Below, piece after piece: positions 38,007 through 46,344 of a stretch of DNA of 64,000 bases; position 1 is the stretch's first letter; each line of letters begins with the position of its first letter. The position numbers and the translations under genes are program-made. The notes beneath the pieces were generated by a model. It searched no databases, was not told the DNA's origin, and saw only the letters and a list, made by a program, of their open reading frames with translations. The stretch spans positions 331,764 to 395,763 of the forward strand of contig NZ_SJPT01000003.1 of the NCBI RefSeq assembly GCF_007860095.1, written 5' to 3'. This stretch comes from Novipirellula galeiformis. GTDB lineage: Bacteria > Planctomycetota > Planctomycetia > Pirellulales > Pirellulaceae.

Positions 38007-39659
38007 TTATGCACGTCCATTGGCACGAGACTTCTTGCTAAACCAACCGTTGCGACGGGGCTCGGGGGCCGCCGCAACTTGTTGCACCACAACCTGTTGA
38101 TCGCCAAGTTTTTCCAAAACGCCACTCAAACTCGACAATCCCGATTGAACCCCCGAGAGATGGTTCGACAACGAAGTATTCGTCTGAGAGAAGGTCTCGT
38201 TTACTTGAGTTTGCAGCGTGGCGGTTTGTGTCGAGAGCGCCGACAAGGTTTGTTGGATCTTGTCTGCGGCGTTTGCCATCTGATCCAACTGGGCCTGCAA
38301 GCGGGCTTGTTGGTCGAGTTGTTGCTCATGCAACACAGTGACATGCTTTTGCTGCTGCACTTCGATTTGTTTGTTGACCTTGTTCCAACCTTGCGCGACT
38401 TGATCCGTCAGGTGGGTACCAATGGTATCGAGCTTAGAGAGCCACTGTTCCATCTCAGCATGATGAGTTCCGAGCGCTTGCTCGACAGCTTGGCGAAAGA
38501 TATCGCTTTCCGCCCCACCACCACTCATCCCCCGTTCGGCACCTCCTTCGCGTCCGTCGTTGAGCCGACGCAGCAGATTTTCGTTACAGTATTCGTCGAC
38601 GCTTGTGATCAAATCCTCTTCGCTCTTTTGCAGCGCCGAAGCCGGGATTTTGACCAACATACTCATGATCAAGGCTAACAGCGTCGTATCGAACGCGGTC
38701 CCCAGTCCACCGAAGACGTCTTGCAGAGCGACCTTCATCGCGTCCATGCTGCCACCATCACTGAGGCTCGAGGCGAGACTCGCGACGGCCGAGCTAACCC
38801 CCATGACCGTACCGATAAAACCCAAGATCGGTAGCGACCAAATGAAGACCTTCAAGATCGTGTAGCTTCCCGCCACATTGTTCGCATCGATCGCCGATTG
38901 CGATTCCATCATCGTGACCGTTTCGGCAGCACTTTTACGTACGCGGAAATGTTCGATACCGCGCACCACTCGGTTGATCAAAAACGTATCGCTGCTCGCT
39001 CCGGGAAGCTGGTTGATGTGTTCGATGAAGCGATCGATGGACCCCACGGTGATTTCCGCAGAAACCTCCGTTGGCAAGACGTCCAATAACATCGCGTCTT
39101 TCTGTTTTTTCAAATTCAGCCACTTCAGCGCCAAGATCGCAATCGCCCAGAACATCAGAAACGTCGTGGGGAAAGGAACGGGACCACGCTGCCAAAACAA
39201 TTGCCCAAACGCAGTGTCTTGGATGGGAAAGGTGGCGGCGTACCAGACCAACGCCGCGCTGGCACCGATCAGGAAGCTGAGCACCAAACTGACGTCACTA
39301 CTGGCCGAATCGCCTCCGGAGCTGAACCAGCTTTTTTCGCGTCGGCGTGGCTTTACGACTTTCTTGGTCGGGCCGGCAACCGTAGGAGCGACAGCCGATC
39401 CGGCCGATGTCTGGATGCTAGGGGTCATCGATCCCGCAACCGACGCTGCGGTTTCGCCTGCTTTGGGACGCGATTTTGCAGAGCCCGGTGTCTCGGCGAC
39501 TTGGATCCCAGGAAACGCAGGTTCCGCTTCCGGCGGGGGCATCTCGGGAATGCGGACCGTCGCACGACAATAGGGACAGGCACGACTTTTGCCCGCTAAA
39601 CTTTCCGAGATTTTCAGCGACTTGTTGCAGCCGGGGCAAGTGATCTTAAAGAAGGACAT
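38007..39659 (-). CDS. TolQ/ExbB/MotA-type proton channel with zinc ribbon and long tail (stator gene 1)
   Basis: A 550-residue protein. It opens with a zinc ribbon (CPGCNKSL at about 9-16, CPYC about 33-36), a Pro-rich linker, two membrane helices (about 125-180), and the MotA/TolQ/ExbB core with ILGFIGTVMGVSSAVASLAS and VFGGLGTAFDTTLLALIMSM (about 275-345). A cytoplasmic tail of about 180 residues (365-550) is helical and Gln-rich, with repeated LQTQVNETF and LDQQARLQAQLDQ segments. This is a stator-like inner-membrane channel with two TolR-like partners downstream. A promoter at 39707-39735 fits it well. Confidence 0.85.
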   Translation of the reverse strand: MSFFKITCPGCNKSLKISESLAGKSRACPYCRATVRIPEMPPPEAEPAFPGIQVAETPGSAKSRPKAGETAASVAGSMTPSIQTSAGSAVAPTVAGPTKKVVKPRRREKSWFSSGGDSASSDVSLVLSFLIGASAALVWYAATFPIQDTAFGQLFWQRGPVPFPTTFLMFWAIAILALKWLNLKKQKDAMLLDVLPTEVSAEITVGSIDRFIEHINQLPGASSDTFLINRVVRGIEHFRVRKSAAETVTMMESQSAIDANNVAGSYTILKVFIWSLPILGFIGTVMGVSSAVASLASSLSDGGSMDAMKVALQDVFGGLGTAFDTTLLALIMSMLVKIPASALQKSEEDLITSVDEYCNENLLRRLNDGREGGAERGMSGGGAESDIFRQAVEQALGTHHAEMEQWLSKLDTIGTHLTDQVAQGWNKVNKQIEVQQQKHVTVLHEQQLDQQARLQAQLDQMANAADKIQQTLSALSTQTATLQTQVNETFSQTNTSLSNHLSGVQSGLSSLSGVLEKLGDQQVVVQQVAAAPEPRRNGWFSKKSRANGRA

Positions 39660-39706
39660 TCGTTTTCCGCAGTAGTGAATCGAGCAACAATAGAAGCTGT
39701 CTCAAT

Positions 39707-39735
39707 GTTATAGACGGACTTTAGCGCAGAATCAA
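39707..39735 (-). promoter_or_regulatory. sigma-70-like promoter of the stator operon
   Basis: On the minus strand TTGATT (39735-39730) and TATAAC (39712-39707) are separated by exactly 17 bases. The start codon of the TolQ-like gene is about 48 bases downstream of the -10 box. Confidence 0.55.
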
Positions 39736-39841
39736 AGCATTACCATCACGTAAGGGCGACATATTTAAGCCCAAGCGACACCCACTCCCCCCCGGCAGAA
39801 CCAGACGTCGTTTCAAACTCGCTTTGCCCCTGCGTTTCGCG

Positions 39842-40561
39842 TTACGAAACGAGATCGAGAATCCGCCGCATTTCAGCCACCGCGTCACGCATCCCGACCA
39901 TCACGGCGCGGCTGATGATCGCATGTCCGATGTTCAATTCGATCATGTTTGGCAGCGCCGCGACGGGCCGAACATTGGCGTACGTCAAACCGTGTCCGGC
40001 GTGAAGTCGCATGCCCAGGTCCGAGACGACTTTTCCAGCGGATCGCAATCGATCGAGCTCGTGAATCTGAGCAGCCCCCCGAGCCAATGCGTACGGTCCG
40101 GTATGCAATTCAACCGCTTCGACGCCGATCTCGGCGGAGGCTTTGACCTGCTCGGGTTCCGGATCAATAAACAGGCTGGTCAAAATACCTTCGCCCTTCA
40201 ACTTTTCGACTGCGGCCCGAATGCGGCCTTGGTCGCCCAGCACATTCAGTCCGCCTTCGGTCGTCACCTCTTCGCGACTCTCCGGGACCAGCAGCGCCCA
40301 TGTCGGTTTGGCTTGGCACGCGATCGCAACGACTTCATCCGCACAGGCAATTTCCAAATTCGTTTTAACGGTCACTGTTTTCATCAAGACCTCGACATCA
40401 CGGTCTTGGATATGACGGCGATCTTCCCGCAAATGGAAGGTGATACCATCGGCTCCCCCTTGTTCCGCGAGCGCCGCGGCGATCACCGGATCGGGTTCAT
40501 AGGTGCGACGTGCTTGGCGAACGGTCGCGACGTGGTCAATGTTGACGCCGAGTTCGATCAT
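39842..40561 (-). CDS. pdxJ: pyridoxine 5'-phosphate synthase
   Basis: Enzyme of the DXP-dependent vitamin B6 pathway that condenses 1-deoxyxylulose 5-phosphate and 3-amino-2-oxopropyl phosphate. The 239-residue TIM barrel has the family's [18 protein letters not shown] start, [16 protein letters not shown] (about 35-50), [22 protein letters not shown] (about 182-193) and [14 protein letters not shown] near the end, with catalytic Glu and His residues in place. It is complete. It lies 74 bases after the EboE-like gene on the same strand and may be cotranscribed. Confidence 0.96.
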   Translation of the reverse strand: MIELGVNIDHVATVRQARRTYEPDPVIAAALAEQGGADGITFHLREDRRHIQDRDVEVLMKTVTVKTNLEIACADEVVAIACQAKPTWALLVPESREEVTTEGGLNVLGDQGRIRAAVEKLKGEGILTSLFIDPEPEQVKASAEIGVEAVELHTGPYALARGAAQIHELDRLRSAGKVVSDLGMRLHAGHGLTYANVRPVAALPNMIELNIGHAIISRAVMVGMRDAVAEMRRILDLVS

Positions 40562-40635
40562 GAGTTGCTTGGATTTTAGAGGTCAATGGGATAGTGACGG
40601 AACCGCGGCGTGCGGTTCCAAGGGGAGGTTTGTAT

Positions 40636-41811
40636 TTACATGCACTCGATCAATTCTTTGCGTAGCCAACGCAATTCCTCAGAGACGTCCTCCGCCAAAC
40701 TTCGCTTCCGCATCGCGTCGGGAAGCACCGTCCAGGCATAGGTCTCGACTTCGAGGTGACCGGTAAAGTCAATGGAGGAAGGGTTGCGAATTAAGGTTCG
40801 CAGACACTCACGCACATCATCTTGGCTTGTCGTGAGATGACCAAAACGTTCGAGGAAAATCGGAACGTGAAAATGGACAACCCAACGTTTGTCACCGCGT
40901 GCGGGATCACTCGACGCGGGAACCGGCGAAACCAGTCCGGGTAAATCTTCAGCTAATTCAAAGGAGTTGTCCCCACGGATACGACCGGTTTGATGCAAGT
41001 AACGGTCTTCGGCAAATCCGCTTAATTGTTGGATCGCTTCGTGTCGTCGACCGATGGACATGGCGTCCCAGTCGGCGACGATGGCGCTACTAACTTGCAC
41101 TTTACCGATCGTGATTCCGGCGGCGGCGTAGCGAAGCAACACCTCGGCTTGCGATTCCATCATCACGGCGCTGTGGCAAACGTCGTGGCAAACCGTCAAA
41201 TGTCGGCGATGCTTCGCATCGGGAAAACGCTTGCTAAACCACTGCACCACATCATCGGCGGTATCTAAAATACACCCCGGCTCCGGCTCGATCGCAATCA
41301 CGATGCGGCGCCCGGTTTGAGATTCCAATGCCGACAGAAACTCCGCCAACTCGCGCAGATTCGCGGCGGCGGCAGCGAGCTGATCCTCGGTAACGGCGTC
41401 CGAAGCCCAACCGATCGGCAGCGTGCTGATCGACCCCACGGATTGGGATGCGGGAAGTAATTCGCTCAGGATGACGGCGAGTTGTTTGGTGTAGACCAAG
41501 CGTTCTTGTTCCCACCACGTGGGTTCGTAAACGCGATGCTTGACGACGTCTTGATGGAAATTGTCGTACGGGAACCCGTTGATCGTGAACGCTTCAAGTC
41601 GGTTCTCGTCCAAGAATGCACGGAACCCTTTCAGCCCTCCTGCCACACATTCATTTGCCGCTTGCGCAGGCAACCAAAGCCCAACCCCAAGCGCTGTCTC
41701 GGTCGACAAATTCGAGCGTACCGGCACGGCATACTGCAGCAAATTCTCACGAATCGTCGGCAGATCCATGCCCGCATGCACGTTCGTACAATAACCAACC
41801 GTAAAACTCAT
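40636..41811 (-). CDS. EboE-like metabolite traffic TIM-barrel protein
   Basis: A 391-residue protein starting MSFTVGYCTNVHAGMDLPTI. The YCTNVH start, the segments FTINGFPYDNFH, VYEPTWWEQERL and VIAIEPEPGCILDTADDV, and the HLTVCHDVCHSAVMMES pair resemble EboE, a xylose-isomerase-like TIM barrel of the Ebo transport and metabolism cluster. No other ebo gene is next to it, so function is inferred from fold only. The frame upstream to 42096 is repeat-derived and rich in Arg/Pro; the ATG at 41811 gives the conserved start. Confidence 0.78.
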   Translation of the reverse strand: MSFTVGYCTNVHAGMDLPTIRENLLQYAVPVRSNLSTETALGVGLWLPAQAANECVAGGLKGFRAFLDENRLEAFTINGFPYDNFHQDVVKHRVYEPTWWEQERLVYTKQLAVILSELLPASQSVGSISTLPIGWASDAVTEDQLAAAAANLRELAEFLSALESQTGRRIVIAIEPEPGCILDTADDVVQWFSKRFPDAKHRRHLTVCHDVCHSAVMMESQAEVLLRYAAAGITIGKVQVSSAIVADWDAMSIGRRHEAIQQLSGFAEDRYLHQTGRIRGDNSFELAEDLPGLVSPVPASSDPARGDKRWVVHFHVPIFLERFGHLTTSQDDVRECLRTLIRNPSSIDFTGHLEVETYAWTVLPDAMRKRSLAEDVSEELRWLRKELIECM

Positions 41812-41910
41812 CGCCGTTTCCTCACTGAAAATTGAACTGGTGGGTAGATCATAGCAACTTTTGAAGCCCTGTCCGAGGCAACGTCTTGCCTTGATGGAGA
41901 GTGGGGCCCG

Positions 41911-42066
41911 AGGAATGGCACCCAAAGGAATGGCACCCAGAGGAACGGAAACATCGGATACGAACCGCGGGAGGGGGCGAAAACGATCACCCGACGGTGG
42001 CAAGCAATCCCGCGTTGCGTTGTCCTCCCAGGTGAATTTGGGCTCGCGGGTGAATTTGGGCTCGCG
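41911..42066. repeat. two short tandem doublets
   Basis: Two-and-a-half copies of AGGAATGGCACCCAR (41911-41948) and two copies of GGTGAATTTGGGCTCGCG (42031-42066), the latter almost touching the stop of the kinase gene. Both lie between convergently spaced coding ends, with no gene of their own. Confidence 0.7.
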
Positions 42067-42079
42067 GGCTACTTTAACC

Positions 42080-43633
42080 TCACGCGCTCGACGCATCCTT
42101 GACGATGGGCTTGAGTCCCAATCGCAGACGTTCCTTCTCGGGAACCAAGCGGTCGAACTGGATTACCGCTTCACGGTTGTTCGCTTCTAATTCGCGATAG
42201 GCCGCCTGCAATTGCGTGCGGATTTCGCCCAGCCCTTTCGAATCCCCCATTTGCTCCAGCACACTGCACCGCTGGGCAAGCGCCAACGTGCGATAGAGCC
42301 GATCGATTCGGGGGTCCGCACTTAAACGCTCCAATAGCGATTCCGCCTGCCCAAGTTGTTGTTCGCTCGACATGAATCGAGCCAATTGCAGCATGCTTTT
42401 GGCATAGTAGCTCGCATTCGTCGAACTGGCGTCGGGGGGGAAGTTTTCTGGGACCGCCCGCCAGCCTGCTTCGTCATTGCGAGTGACGGCGACCAAGTAC
42501 TGTTCTTGCACGGAGTCGGTTTGGGGCACTTGCTCGGGGCGCAGCAAACGACCGATGCTCTTGGCGGGTCGCGCTAGCATCGCGGTGCTGACCACCGCGG
42601 CGCACAACAGCGGCAGCAGCAAGATCGCCGCATAACGTCGCATCCGTGTGTAACGCCATTTGCGAGTTTCGTCGCTAATGCGTTGCAAACGAATCGTGGC
42701 GGCGGCGGTTCCCACGGTGGCTCCGCTGGAAAAAACGGCATCCGTCGTCTTGCCGTGGATTGATTGGAGCAGTTCGCTGGGAGATTGAAATCGATCCTGA
42801 GGACGTTTGCGCAGCAATTTCATGATGATCGCAATCAGCCATTCAGGCACGTCTCGCGATCCACGAGCTCGGTCCAGCGGTTGCGGCGTTTCATGCAAGT
42901 GCATCACAGCCAAGGCCAACGGATCATCGGCTTCAAACGGTGGTCGCCCGGCCAGCAAGTGATACATCGTCACGCCTAGCGAGTACAAATCGCTGCGGAC
43001 ATCAACGGTGTGCCCTTGCACCTGTTCGGGGCTCATGTAGCGAGGTGTGCCAAGCGTCAGCCCGGCTTGCGTCAAATCGCCGCGTGTGGCATCGACATCC
43101 AAACCAAGGCGAGCCAATCCAAAGTCGGCAACTTTGATGATGCCGTTTTCCGACCGCATGATGTTTTCGGGTTTAATGTCACGATGCGTGATCGATGCGT
43201 TGGAGGCACTTTCGAGCGCCGAGGCAACCCCCACGATGACTTCGACCGCTTCGTCGACCGAGAGCGAACCTCGCTTGGACAGGACATGACGTAGATTCTC
43301 ACCGTGGACTAACTCTTGCGCCATGAAATGAAACGAGTCCACACTCCCCACATCGTAAACCTGCACGATGTTGGGGTGGTTCAATTTCGCGGCCGCTTTA
43401 GCTTCGCGGCGAAACCGGGTGATGTAGTCTTGGTCACGCGCGTAATCACTTCGCAACACCTTGATGGCAACATCCCGGCCGAGCGTCAAATGGCGTGCGG
43501 CATAAACGTCCGCCATCCCACCGCGTCCAAGTTTACGAAGGATTTGGTACTCGCCTAAGCGATATCCAATCAATTTGGATGACGCCAACTCCGTGTCGTC
43601 CTGCGGCGCGGGGAAGGGAGTTTCCGATGTCAA
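42080..43633 (-). CDS. Hanks-type serine/threonine protein kinase
   Basis: A 517-residue membrane kinase. The kinase domain (about 28-290) is complete: LGRGGMADVY loop, VAIK with Lys58, HRDIKPEN with Asp152, DFG at 170-172, GTPRYMSPEQ and the RSDLYSLG helix. A Cys/Leu-rich membrane helix follows (about 333-354, LLLPLLCAAVVSTAML), then a helical C-terminal region with TPR-like pairs. It should be active. Translation probably starts at TTG 43633, which overlaps the larE stop (TTGA), and no ATG is available nearby, so coupling with larE is likely. The likely target is unknown. Confidence 0.92.
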   Translation of the reverse strand: MTSETPFPAPQDDTELASSKLIGYRLGEYQILRKLGRGGMADVYAARHLTLGRDVAIKVLRSDYARDQDYITRFRREAKAAAKLNHPNIVQVYDVGSVDSFHFMAQELVHGENLRHVLSKRGSLSVDEAVEVIVGVASALESASNASITHRDIKPENIMRSENGIIKVADFGLARLGLDVDATRGDLTQAGLTLGTPRYMSPEQVQGHTVDVRSDLYSLGVTMYHLLAGRPPFEADDPLALAVMHLHETPQPLDRARGSRDVPEWLIAIIMKLLRKRPQDRFQSPSELLQSIHGKTTDAVFSSGATVGTAAATIRLQRISDETRKWRYTRMRRYAAILLLPLLCAAVVSTAMLARPAKSIGRLLRPEQVPQTDSVQEQYLVAVTRNDEAGWRAVPENFPPDASSTNASYYAKSMLQLARFMSSEQQLGQAESLLERLSADPRIDRLYRTLALAQRCSVLEQMGDSKGLGEIRTQLQAAYRELEANNREAVIQFDRLVPEKERLRLGLKPIVKDASSA

Positions 43634-44463
43634 TGTTGTGCCTCCCCAATCTGCACGAGCACTCGATTCATGCTGCCCGATTCCAAGCCTTGTAAATCGA
43701 CGGTCACAAATCGGAATCCGATCGCACGTAGCGATTCGTTTAGCTCCGATGCCAACGGGGGACTCAGCAGCCGCGGAAGTTCATCGCTAGGAACCTCCAC
43801 ACGGGCGAGTTCGTCATGATGCACTCGCACCCGTCCGTCGCTGAATCCTTGTTCACGAAGCCACGTTTCGGCTTGTTCGATTCGGGATAAACGTTCGGGC
43901 GTGACTTCGACGCCGTAGGCGACACGACTCGCCAAGCAAGGGGACGCAGGTAGGTCTGCGTTTTCTAATCCAAAGAATCGGGCCAGCTCACGGACCTCTT
44001 GCTTGCCAAGCCGCAAATCGGCCAGCGGCGTTTGCACCGAGGCGTTTTTCCCGGCCTCGATCCCAGGCCGATAGTCGCCGAGGTCATCCGCATTGGTGCC
44101 CGAGACGAGGACCGTCGTAGGATCATGGTTCGCTAATTGCCCCAGCGTACGGTAAAGCGTTTCTTTGCAATAGAAACATCGTTTCGTATCGTTGCGGACG
44201 TACTCTTCGCGGTCGCCTTCGTGAGTCGGGACAACGCGCTGCGCAATCCCGATTTGGTTGGCGATTCGCGTGGCCCATTGGAGTTGCCAGCGGGGAACGC
44301 TCGGCGAATCCGCGGTAACCGCAACGAGAGCATCGAGCTTGGCACGCGTTGCCGCAGCGGCAACAACACTGCTGTCCACGCCACCGGAAAACGCAACCGT
44401 CACACGGCGAAACGAAGCGATCCGCTCGATCAAGCGTGCGGCGTTAGTAGAAACGTTATGCAT
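43630..44463 (-). CDS. larE: ATP-dependent sacrificial sulfur transferase LarE
   Basis: LarE provides the sulfur atoms for the nickel-pincer cofactor of lactate racemase and related enzymes. The 277-residue product (ATG at 44463) contains the PP-loop SGGVDSS (26-32), KRCFYCKETLY, VSGTNADDLGDYRPG and LPASPCLASRVAYG. The Cys in this last segment falls at residue 176, the number of the sacrificial Cys176 in the Lactiplantibacillus protein. A TTG at 44484 is an alternative start. larB and larC are not in the window. Upstream lie A10-G9 and a 16-bp repeat array. It overlaps the kinase gene by 4 bases. Confidence 0.92.
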   Translation of the reverse strand: MHNVSTNAARLIERIASFRRVTVAFSGGVDSSVVAAAATRAKLDALVAVTADSPSVPRWQLQWATRIANQIGIAQRVVPTHEGDREEYVRNDTKRCFYCKETLYRTLGQLANHDPTTVLVSGTNADDLGDYRPGIEAGKNASVQTPLADLRLGKQEVRELARFFGLENADLPASPCLASRVAYGVEVTPERLSRIEQAETWLREQGFSDGRVRVHHDELARVEVPSDELPRLLSPPLASELNESLRAIGFRFVTVDLQGLESGSMNRVLVQIGEAQH

Positions 44464-44486
44464 GAGAGTCGCGTTTAAGAGCAAGT

Positions 44487-44505
44487 AAAAAAAAAAGGGG
44501 GGGGG
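44487..44505. repeat. homopolymer tract A10 then G9
   Basis: Ten A residues (44487-44496) directly followed by nine G residues (44497-44505), 24 bases upstream of the larE ATG. On the larE coding strand this is C9 then T10. Slippage in such tracts often changes promoter spacing or ribosome-site spacing; sequencing error is also possible. Confidence 0.8.
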
Positions 44506-44587
44506 AAGAGATTGCCAATGACGCTTAAGCAGGCAAACCGAGCCGCTTTCCCAGAACCGATCTGAAAATCAAGACGCCCGGGTGATC

Positions 44588-44710
44588 GGCTCCGCGTGCT
44601 TGCGGCTCCGCGTGCTTACGGCTCCGCGTGCTTACGGCTCCTCGTGCTTACGGCTCCGCGTGCTTACGGCTCCGCGTGCTTACGGCTCCGCGTGCTTACG
44701 GCTCCGCATG
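44588..44710. repeat. 16-bp tandem repeat, nearly eight copies
   Basis: About 7.7 copies of GGCTCCGCGTGCTTAC, the first and fourth with single changes. They lie between larE (upstream side) and the end of the PQQ-propeller gene, both transcribed on the minus strand. No coding function is visible. Confidence 0.9.
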
Positions 44711-44767
44711 GATCCGGTGTGCTCGCAGGGGGACGCTTGGACATGCGTTTTTATGCGGCACTGGGAA

Positions 44768-46087
44768 TTACATTTTGCGGGTATCCAAACAACGAATTTC
44801 CTCACCGACTCGAAGCAACAATCGCCCCTCGGAATAGGCCGGCGTCGCGCCCGCGGGCCCCCCCAGGTCGACTTCGCCTAACTTTTCAAATGTGTCGCTG
44901 GCGCGAAAGATCGTCGCTTGGCCATCCAGGCTGATGATTAAAACTTTGTCGTCAACGATGATCGGAGACGCCCCAAAATTGCCGCCAATGCGTTCTTTCC
45001 AAAGGGTTTCGCCCGTCATCACGTTTGCACATGACGCGATCCCTTTGTCATCGATCATGAACAAATGATCGCCTTTGCGTGCGGGGGTCGGAACATAAGG
45101 CGAGCCACGGTCGATGCGATACACTTGCTCGGGCTGTTCCTGCTTTGACTTCGGAATGCGAACGGCGACGAGATGATTTCCACCGCCGCCGCTTCCCGCC
45201 GTGGCAATGGCAAGGTCGCCCACGACCAACGGAGTGCTGCAGCAACGCGCACTGAACACTGGCAAGCTCCAAAGTAACTCACCGGTTTTGGCATCCAAGC
45301 CAAACATGCCATTGCCGGTATCCGCATTAATGACTTGGGCATTGCCATTTTCGGGCTGGAAAATGGCGGGGACACCGTAACACGTTCGCGTGGTTTTCAG
45401 CGGCGTTTCCCATACCGTTTCACCGGTTTTACGGTCGACGGCGATCATCCGAGTTTGCCCAGGACTTTCTCCCTGCTTGATTTGGTCGGCCTGCTGAGAA
45501 TTGAACAGCAAGACCATCGATCCAAACAAGCGTGGTGAGGTGCCAAAGCCATGTTGACTTTGCCAGGTGCCAAAGTCGCGAGACCAAACTTCACGACCTT
45601 CAAAGTCAAAGCACTTGAGCGTCGTGTGCTGCGGGTCGCTCCATGCACAATAGATATTGGACGCGTCCGCCGTTGCGGTACTCGAAGCCGCCGTGTTACG
45701 CGAGTGAAGATGCCCCACCGCGTGAGGAAACGACTGATTCCAAACCAGGGCTCCCGTCTTCAAATCGAGTGCCCGGACCGCGATCGCTTGCTCCTTGGCG
45801 TTCGATGCCAGGAAGATGACACGGTCGTTGGCAACGATGGGGGAACCGACATTGTAAGCGCCGCTGTTGTGCCGCCAGGCATAATCGCCATCCTTCCAAC
45901 GGTCGGGAAGCGAGCCGTGCGGGGTGTACCCGTGGGCGCTAGCCCCGTGGAATTCAGACCAAGCGGCTTGGGGGGCTGCCACCCCGGTGGTGCGGAGCGG
46001 GGACTCCGCAAAGCCAATCGTCTGCAATCCCAAACCAACCAGGATCGCGATCAATGACTTGCCAATAAAACCAGCGGTGGATGTCAT
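44768..46087 (-). CDS. exported PQQ-binding-like beta-propeller protein
   Basis: A 439-residue protein with a signal peptide (about 1-28; SLIAILVGLGLQTIGFAES). Repeated blades follow with the BamB/PQQ-like W-motifs: LDLKTGALVWNQSFPHAVGH, VDRKTGETVWETPLKTTR, LDAKTGELLWSLPVF and ANVMTGETLWKERIGGNFGA. These A-x-D-x-x-T-G-x-x-x-W repeats mark seven- or eight-bladed quinoprotein-type propellers. Planctomycetes have many such proteins. It may be a binding or scaffold protein rather than a PQQ enzyme, since no clear catalytic residue set is seen. The ATG at 46087 is just before the signal; the longer frame to 46345 is not used. Confidence 0.88.
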   Translation of the reverse strand: MTSTAGFIGKSLIAILVGLGLQTIGFAESPLRTTGVAAPQAAWSEFHGASAHGYTPHGSLPDRWKDGDYAWRHNSGAYNVGSPIVANDRVIFLASNAKEQAIAVRALDLKTGALVWNQSFPHAVGHLHSRNTAASSTATADASNIYCAWSDPQHTTLKCFDFEGREVWSRDFGTWQSQHGFGTSPRLFGSMVLLFNSQQADQIKQGESPGQTRMIAVDRKTGETVWETPLKTTRTCYGVPAIFQPENGNAQVINADTGNGMFGLDAKTGELLWSLPVFSARCCSTPLVVGDLAIATAGSGGGGNHLVAVRIPKSKQEQPEQVYRIDRGSPYVPTPARKGDHLFMIDDKGIASCANVMTGETLWKERIGGNFGASPIIVDDKVLIISLDGQATIFRASDTFEKLGEVDLGGPAGATPAYSEGRLLLRVGEEIRCLDTRKM

Positions 46088-46344
46088 ATGAGTTCCAAGG
46101 CAATTTGAAAGAGGAAGGAGGAGCGTGTAGGGCGGGGCGAAACGATGTTGGGCAAATCGAGGGTGCCAGGGTACCGGATGCTTAAACCGACGCGATTGCA
46201 TCGATTGTATCGATTGCAAAACAAGTTCGTTTTTTTGCATGCTGCATTGTAAGCGAAAGCGAGCAGTTCGTCCCCGTAGTCCAATCCGGGGGGCTAGATT
46301 TTCAGGTAAATCAACATCGTTGCCCCTCCGTTGATGGCCCGTCA

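Noticed and set aside
36050-39659. Zorya anti-phage system
   Set aside because: The TolQ-like protein with a long tail resembles ZorA only in outline; two TolR-like genes follow instead of one ZorB, and no ZorC, ZorD or ZorE genes are next to them.
41812-42096. N-terminal extension of the EboE-like protein
   Set aside because: The sequence is encoded by tandem doublets, is Arg/Pro-rich and has no conserved feature; the ATG at 41811 begins the recognisable protein.
44588-44710. CRISPR-like array
   Set aside because: Units of 16 bp are directly adjacent with no spacers, and no cas gene is in the window.
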